NCBI RefSeq assembly: GCF_000346465.2
Contig: NC_034012.1
Location: forward strand, 2,815,134-2,879,133
From: Prunus persica
Taxonomy: Eukaryota > Streptophyta > Magnoliopsida > Rosales > Rosaceae
DNA: 64,000 nucleotides
Direction of reading: 5' to 3'
Shown: positions 58,521 through 64,000 of the stretch, one piece after another
Position numbering within the stretch: position 1 is the first letter of the stretch
Layout: every line of letters starts with the position of its first letter
Program-made: the position numbers and the translations under genes
The notes under the pieces: generated by a model
The model's input: the letters and a program-made list of their open reading frames with translations, nothing else
Databases searched by the model: none
Told to the model about the DNA's origin: nothing

Positions 58521-59064
58521 TTCAAAGACACAAGTGAAAACAATTAAAATTTTTGCATTTTGTTGTGCATATAGCTTTTATGACAATTGTACATCTGATC
58601 TGAACAAATCTTATCCAGATGGGTAACCAATGAACCCTTGCATGGGGCACAAAGGAATGTAGTGGCTAGTTTTTATTATTATTTTTTATTTATAAAATTT
58701 ATTCCTTTGTTTCAATGTGTTAAGGAGTGCACCATTCTTTGTGTGAAAATATATATATATATATTTTCTTCCATATTTATTTATTTATTTTCTTGAAATT
58801 TCCACTTTTATTTGTCTGAAAAAACCCAATTTCTCCATCTCAAAATTATTGGGCCAAATAAACCAGATGGTAAGCCCAAGTAAGGCCCATGATCATTAGA
58901 GCCCCAGGCCTACTCAGCCATAACGACACCAAGTATAATGTCGTATAAATTACCCCGAAATTCACAGCGAAGGATTACGAACATCTCTCTCTCCCTAGGT
59001 CTAGGGTTTATACAAACTCGCGCAGTTCAGGCTCCGACTTCCTCCCCAGAATCCCAAACACACC
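58521..59064. other. Spacer between ARM-repeat gene and RNA-binding protein gene
   Basis: 3' UTR of the ARM-repeat gene, then the promoter and 5' UTR of the UBA2C-like gene. The latter has a TCTCTCTCTCCCT stretch near 58984-58997. No gene. Confidence 0.5.
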
Positions 59065-60210
59065 ATGGACTTCACGAAGAAGCGCAAAACTGAGCTGAAC
59101 GGCACCGTATCACTATCTCCAACTTCCCAATCGAGTTCTCTAACCTCAGAAGACGCCCGCAAGCTCCTTCAACCCTTGACCCAGGACCAGCTCATCGACA
59201 TCCTCCAAAACGCCGTCGTTCGCCACCCCGACGTCCTCGACTCCGTCCGCTCCGTCACCGACAAAGACTCTACCCTCCGGAAACTCTTCATCCGCGGCCT
59301 AGGCGCTGACACCACCTCCGACTCCCTCCGCTCTCTCTTCTCCGCCTTCGGCGACCTCGACGAGGCCATCGTAATTCCCGACAAGGCCACTGGAAAATCC
59401 AAAGGCTACGGCTTCGTCACGTTCAAGCACGCCGACTCGGCCCTTCTCGCTCTCAAAGAACCGAGCAAGAAAATCGATGGTAGAGTCACTGTGACGCAAT
59501 TCGCTGCTGCCGGCTTGACGGCGTCGTTTAGCAACAGCAACTCTAACGCCGCCGATGTCTCCGCCAGGAAGATTTACGTGGGAAGCGTACCGTTTGATAT
59601 CTCTTCGGAGAGACTGTTGTCGACTTTCTCGGCGTACGGAGAGATTGAGGAAGGACCGCTAGGGTTCGATAAGGCCACCGGAAAATCAAAGGGGTTTGCT
59701 TTCTTTGTGTACAAGACTGAGGAGGGTGCCAGGGCTGCACTTGTTGAACCCATAAAGAACATCGACGGTCATCAGGTGGCTTGCAAATTGGCGGTGGACA
59801 ACAAGAAGAGCAAACCTGGTGGGGCCCAAGCAGCTCCTGTTGATAACTCCGGCGTCCCTCCACCGCAATCTTCGATGCCACCGGGGTTGTATCAGGGCCC
59901 GCCGCCGCATCAGCAGGGTCCATATTCTGGTTATCCTGGCGGGCATCAGCCTTTGCCTGGGCTGCCTGGTAATAGTTTCGGTGCTAGGTATAATGCCAAT
60001 TTGGGAGGTGCATATGGTTTGCCGCCTCCAGGTGAATTCACAGCTCGGTTGCCGCCAAGTTCTATAGGAATGGGGCATGGAGGGTATTCGGATGGTCCGC
60101 ATTATGGTTTAGGAGCATCCATGGGGCTTCCTTCTCAGCATCAGCAGCCTCCTCCTGTACCTAGAGTCCCGCCTGGTGGACTTTACCAGGGCATGCCACC
60201 ATACTACTGA
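59065..60210 (+). CDS. UBP1-associated protein 2C-like RNA-binding protein
   Basis: An intronless coding region for a 381-residue protein with two RRM domains and a Gly/Pro/Gln-rich tail, matching the UBA2 family (UBP1-associated proteins, nuclear hnRNP-like factors linked to mRNA stability and stress or senescence). N-terminal [20 protein letters not shown] is a family feature. RRM1 has RNP2 KLFIRGL and RNP1 KGYGFVTF (about residues 72-125); RRM2 has RNP2 KIYVGSVP and RNP1 KGFAFFVY (about residues 168-224). The tail ([21 protein letters not shown], ending [10 protein letters not shown]) is typical of UBA2C. The start [13 protein letters not shown] is the first ATG and fits the family. A donor-like AAG|GTAATT lies just after the stop (60222), suggesting a 3' UTR intron, known in UBA2-type genes. 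Confidence 0.93.
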   Translation: MDFTKKRKTELNGTVSLSPTSQSSSLTSEDARKLLQPLTQDQLIDILQNAVVRHPDVLDSVRSVTDKDSTLRKLFIRGLGADTTSDSLRSLFSAFGDLDEAIVIPDKATGKSKGYGFVTFKHADSALLALKEPSKKIDGRVTVTQFAAAGLTASFSNSNSNAADVSARKIYVGSVPFDISSERLLSTFSAYGEIEEGPLGFDKATGKSKGFAFFVYKTEEGARAALVEPIKNIDGHQVACKLAVDNKKSKPGGAQAAPVDNSGVPPPQSSMPPGLYQGPPPHQQGPYSGYPGGHQPLPGLPGNSFGARYNANLGGAYGLPPPGEFTARLPPSSIGMGHGGYSDGPHYGLGASMGLPSQHQQPPPVPRVPPGGLYQGMPPYY

Positions 60211-63048
60211 GTACTTACTAAGGTAATTTTTGCATTCATAGTTTTCCTTTTTTTTTTTTTTTCAATATATATACACACATGGTAATATACAAATTGAAGA
60301 TTTAACTTGGTATACCAGAAGGGTCACAAATGTTTTATGTTGTAAAATGCCAAACTTGAATAAAAAAGTTCTTGTTTTTTTTTTTTTTTAACTGTCTCTT
60401 GGCTTACATGTCCGTGAGTCAATTTCATCTTATGTGCTCTGTGCGTAGTTGCTTTTGGTTTATGGATACTTCCCCTCAATTTGAATTGGATTTTGATCAA
60501 AACTCACTTCTCTTTTTGCGATCAAGTTTCATATAATTTTCTTTAGTTAGTCAAATGTTTTAAAAGATTTACAATCGGCTGTACTATCTTCGTTTTTGCA
60601 TTTGATTGCAGAAGCTTTTCGTTTTTGGTTTGTTTAGGTTTTGATTACTTTGTTTGAGTGGTGAATGGGTATTTGGTTCAGGTCCTTGAGAAGCTTCTTG
60701 GGCGCAAATGCTTTAAATGGTTATGGTGATTTCATGAATGCAGACAATGAAATCTTTGGATTGATTATATGGACTGCTGTGATTCTGTTGCTGCTTCACT
60801 TCATCTGCTTCTATGAGTTGTGCCTTGTTTTCTGATCGATGTTGATCTAAATGTAGAACTTATTCGAAAGGATAGTATACCGTTTGTGATAAATGATGTG
60901 CTGAAATAGGGACTTCCTTTTTTGTTGAGTTGATGACAATACTTCCTCTGTTTTGTGTAAACTTCCTTGCATTTCTTTATGCTATAATGCTGATAGTTGT
61001 TTTCTTTATGTGATAATTTGTGGCTTTACCTTTATGTGTGGCTCATGAAAAAAATCTAATTTTTATCATGACATACAAGTGTTTCTCGAGTTTCAATTAT
61101 TTAAGTTTAAATTGGAAACCTCTGCTTCCTCTAAGTCCATACCATGATGTCTTTCTTTGTTCGACTTTGGTTAGGTGTTTGAGAGAAAGTGCAATTGTTC
61201 ATATTCATGATTTTTATGTATTGTGGGCTTTGATGTAAGCTTTCCATTCTGCGGGTCTCTACGTGCTGCCCAGTGATTTGATAGTTTGTCGTCTATTCGA
61301 TACTACCTCACCACTAGATGAATAGTGCAAAGTAGCTACTTTTCTATTTATTGAGTTCGGAATAGCTGTACAACTGGAACAGATCATATTGTGTCTTTTT
61401 CAATCTCTCTTATGAACCTATTGGTGAAGATCCTAAAAGTGATTCCTTTTTCCATCACATTCATGCTCAGTTTGGTCTTTGTAATGAGGGAGTTTAACCT
61501 AAAATTTCAGGGGAAATATCTATCTTCTCAGTATAACAAAAATAGGACACTTTATTTTCTTTTTCAACCATTTCTCAGTTCTGTGATCTGTCTCCTACCA
61601 CTTATTTTAGTTAGTTTATGTTGAAAATAAAGTTGTTATACAGCCTTCCACATCATTTCGGATAGTTGCTAGTATCTTTATTGGTTAGCTTATGTTGACT
61701 TTGTCTCTTGTATATCATGTATTAGCAAGTTGTGGGTTTTGTGAACTTGTTTACGTATGAAAGAGTTTATATTGCTTTAGAATGAGCCATGATGTGCAAT
61801 TAAAGTGAGTATGATGTCTTAGGTGTGTAAGTTATTCTGCTGAACTGATATGAAAATTATCATATACATTAAAGCGCAAGTATCATTCTGCCTTTCTTTC
61901 TTTTGGAAATTCTTGTCTACTGCTTTCCCTATTCCCTCAATTCAAGTGAAGCATAGAGGGAAGATTCTTAAAATGGTTTCCTTCCATTTTTTTGGGTTTT
62001 CATGCCCCACAATCTATAGAAAGCCTAATGCATCATATAAGTAGAAATGGGTTTTCTTATTTTCTCTCCCAGACGTAATGTTGACTTGTCCTCGTAGCAT
62101 TTATCTTTGTGTATTTTGAGTGTGGTTGATGTATGAGGAAAGCCACTTCCATATATTATACATATTATGCCCTGTGGTTTCTGTTGGCTTTTGTGGATAT
62201 CATGACTCAGGCTTACCCTTTTCTCGGCTGCTGCTAACTAATGAACTCGGAGTTGGCTTCTCTGTTCTTTATTGGTCCATTCTTGTGATGTGGAAAAACA
62301 TATATGGCCCTCGTGGAGGTTGGATCCTAATCGGTGTGACCTGCTTAGTCATTATAGTTTATCCTCATCTTGAGATCAATGGCCTTATTATGGGTGGTGC
62401 TGGAAGTGTTTAGTTTTATGACATTGCGTGGGATGAAACTTTAATGCATGGAGTTGAATTTGTTTTAATGTTTTGCCAGTTATCTTTATGTGTATTTCTG
62501 GATTGCGCCAGACGAAGAAAAGAAGTATTGAGATTAGATGAGTGCGATTAGAGTTGAACATAGAAGATGTTGCTGTTCATTTATATCCGATCTTAATTAT
62601 TTCTCAAAGTTGGTTGTAATGATACAGTTCCAGTTCTTTATTCTCACTTGCCATATCTTGAGACTTGCGCAACCAAAATCACACCCTGATATGTTGATTA
62701 TTCTGCTTGATAAATGAATTGATCTTTCTATGATAGCAGGAGGAGTTTCTTTGTGCATCGTGGTGACATTCTATAAAATGCTTTTGTTAAATGATTTAAC
62801 ATAAAACTAATCATATGCTTTCGATTGTGAAGTCACAAGTCCTTCATGAAAATTAAGTTGCAGGAGAGTAACATTACCAAACGTTGCATGTATCATTAAC
62901 TACATTAATAAAGGAATTAAACACAACTTATCCTAACCAGTGTTCGTTTTAATGGTCAACAACCTTGATCTATCTGTTTTCTACTATTTAAGAGCAAAAT
63001 CAAAAGAAATGCACCAATTTCCTGACTAGGAAAGGGCCTATCTAATCT

Positions 63049-63076
63049 AAGCTCTCTCTCTCTCTCTCTCTCTCTC
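63049..63076 (+). repeat. CT microsatellite
   Basis: CTCTCTCT... of about 26 bases, running into the 80-bp tandem repeat. Confidence 0.9.
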
Positions 63077-63080
63077 CCTC

Positions 63081-63240
63081 TCGTGATATTTGTCTACGTG
63101 ATTGCAGTTTTACTGTGGATTGGCAGTGTCACTGTCAGGCACCAACTTCATGTCCCTCTCTCGTGATATTTGTCTACTTGCTTGCAGTTTTACTGTGCAT
63201 TGGCAGTGTCACTGTCAGGCACCAATTTCATGTGGTGTTC
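63081..63240 (+). repeat. 80-bp tandem duplication with two acceptor-like sites
   Basis: The unit TCGTGATATTTGTCTACGTG plus following bases (TTGCAGTTTTACTGTG, ATTGGCAGTGTCACTGTCAG, GCACCAACTTCATG) occurs twice with an 80-base period and only about four substitutions. Each copy carries a pyrimidine tract followed by TTGCAG|TTTTACTG, that is, a potential splice acceptor. Confidence 0.9.
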
Positions 63241-63896
63241 ACCTCGCTTGGGGCCATGTCGTGGAAAGTATCATCAGCTCCAAACTTGAGGTTTTGTGGC
63301 TGTATTTAGATTGGTTTCTAAAAGAGTTCCTCTGCAATCTTGAGAGCCATGGGACATTATAGTTGGCGCAACAGGAGATGTCTTTTTGTCTGATAAAACC
63401 ACATGGGAAAGGAATGAGACTAACTGTAGGTTTCTAACCACCTCAGAAAGAAACTTGTGATGATTTTGACCTCTAAACACATGCTATATATCCAAGTGTT
63501 ATATACAATATAAGCACATACATACATGCATGCATATCATATAATTGGTTCTGGAATCTAATCTCCTCTCTGCATTTTATTTTATTACTTATCAAACTCT
63601 AGAAACATATTACAACCATACCGGTCGCCGGTCGACTGAAGAATATGATGCAGATCATATTTTATATCCTCTGACACATGCAGACACTGGAAAAACTAAG
63701 ATAACAAAATGATAGAGAATCTAACACTACAAGCTAATACCAAGAAGAGGAAACAGAAACTAAAAGAAAGAAAAACGCATGAAATGACCTTCTGCTTAAA
63801 CCAGTCGAATCAATCGGTGCAATTAGCTTCTTCTATGAATGTGTGGAAATAAGCATCTAGGAGTAATGCACTTGTTTTGAAGTTGAGCTTTACAAC

Positions 63897-64000
63897 TCAA
63901 TGCTGGAGGGAATTATTGTGCTGACGGTTTGGCCCTCCTGGTGATTTTCTGTCACCATCCAATTTCTTGCTCATCCTCATGTACTCGTTATACTGCTGCT
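63897..64000 (-). CDS. 3' end of an unidentified gene (partial)
   Basis: On the minus strand an open frame enters from the right edge and reads QQYNEYMRMSKKLDGDR, then KSPGGPNRQHNNSLQH, with stop TGA at 63899-63897. Charged, low-complexity C-terminus with no recognised domain. It could instead be non-coding; the family cannot be named from 34 residues. Confidence 0.4.
   Translation of the reverse strand, partial: QQYNEYMRMSKKLDGDRKSPGGPNRQHNNSLQH

Larger units (their letters stand above)
60211..63896. other. Probable long 3' UTR/introns of the RNA-binding protein gene and spacer
   Basis: No convincing coding region. Splice-donor-like AAG|GTAATT at 60222/60223 and acceptor-like tracts (for example TTTGATTGCAG near 60611, TGATAGCAG near 62740, and the duplicated GATTGCAG/GCTTGCAG near 63106 and 63187) are consistent with spliced 3' UTR exons. 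A CT tract (about 63049-63076) and an 80-bp tandem repeat (63081-63240) are listed separately. Confidence 0.4.

Noticed and set aside
59543..60102. Overlapping minus-strand frames opposite the RNA-binding protein
   Set aside because: Complements of the GC-rich RRM/Pro-Gly-rich exon; no domain and no splice logic.
62120..62413. 97-codon plus-strand frame with hydrophobic composition downstream of the UBA2C-like gene
   Set aside because: Starts at GTG, no homology recognised, lies in probable 3' UTR or spacer; hydrophobicity follows from T-rich DNA.

Overview
The window is nuclear DNA of a flowering plant, most likely a eudicot. The genes are split by GT-AG introns, the spacers are AT-rich, there are two Pol III tRNA-Ala genes, SINE-like and Tourist-type elements are interspersed, and several products exist only in plants (TBL acetyltransferase, CHUP1/IPGA1-like protein, plastid bL34c, SAG12/SAG39-type cysteine proteases). 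Protein content and repeat style suggest a Rosaceae-like woody eudicot. That is an impression from reading, not a test.

Layout, left to right. 1-4900: a GDSL esterase/lipase tandem array (a 3' partial gene, a complete five-exon gene, and decayed exon remnants) followed by tRNA-Ala(AGC). 5082-6397 (-): a DAD1-like phospholipase A1. 6400-10700: gene-free, with a SINE with target duplications and a fold-back element. 10727-13781 (+): a CHUP1/IPGA1-like microtubule-associated protein. 15621-17431 (+): a Lin0512-family protein of unknown function with a likely transit peptide. 18417-21435 (-): a trichome birefringence-like (TBL) protein. 21436-25411: gene-free, ending in tRNA-Ala(TGC). 25787-26763 (+): plastid ribosomal protein bL34c.

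27268-36438 (-) is the most dynamic part: a tandem cluster of papain-like cysteine proteases with two intact genes, one multiply frameshifted pseudogene and one stub. Core promoters and 3' flanks are recognisably duplicated. Two adjacent Tourist-like MITEs sharing one TTA target site lie between the units.

37702-42039 (-): a 13-exon CofD/YvcK-like protein. 44709-47551 (+): a bHLH factor with a 5' uORF and a G-quadruplex-capable intron. 48353-52911 (+): ATG7, the autophagy E1 enzyme, complete in 14 exons. 55890-58520 (+): an ARM-repeat protein. 59065-60210 (+): a UBA2C-like two-RRM protein with an apparently spliced 3' UTR. 63897-64000 (-): the 3' end of an unidentified gene.

The genes are independent units, not a pathway. 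The linked groups are the GDSL and cysteine protease arrays, both made by local duplication and decay. I found no CRISPR array, operon, phage or clearly new system. The most interesting items are the protease cluster (including a stop-free, length-three intron just before the catalytic Cys), the paired MITEs, the tRNA-like dimer and the decorated bHLH gene. All splice junctions were placed by eye from consensus sites and reading-frame continuity; coding lengths are multiples of three for every complete gene.
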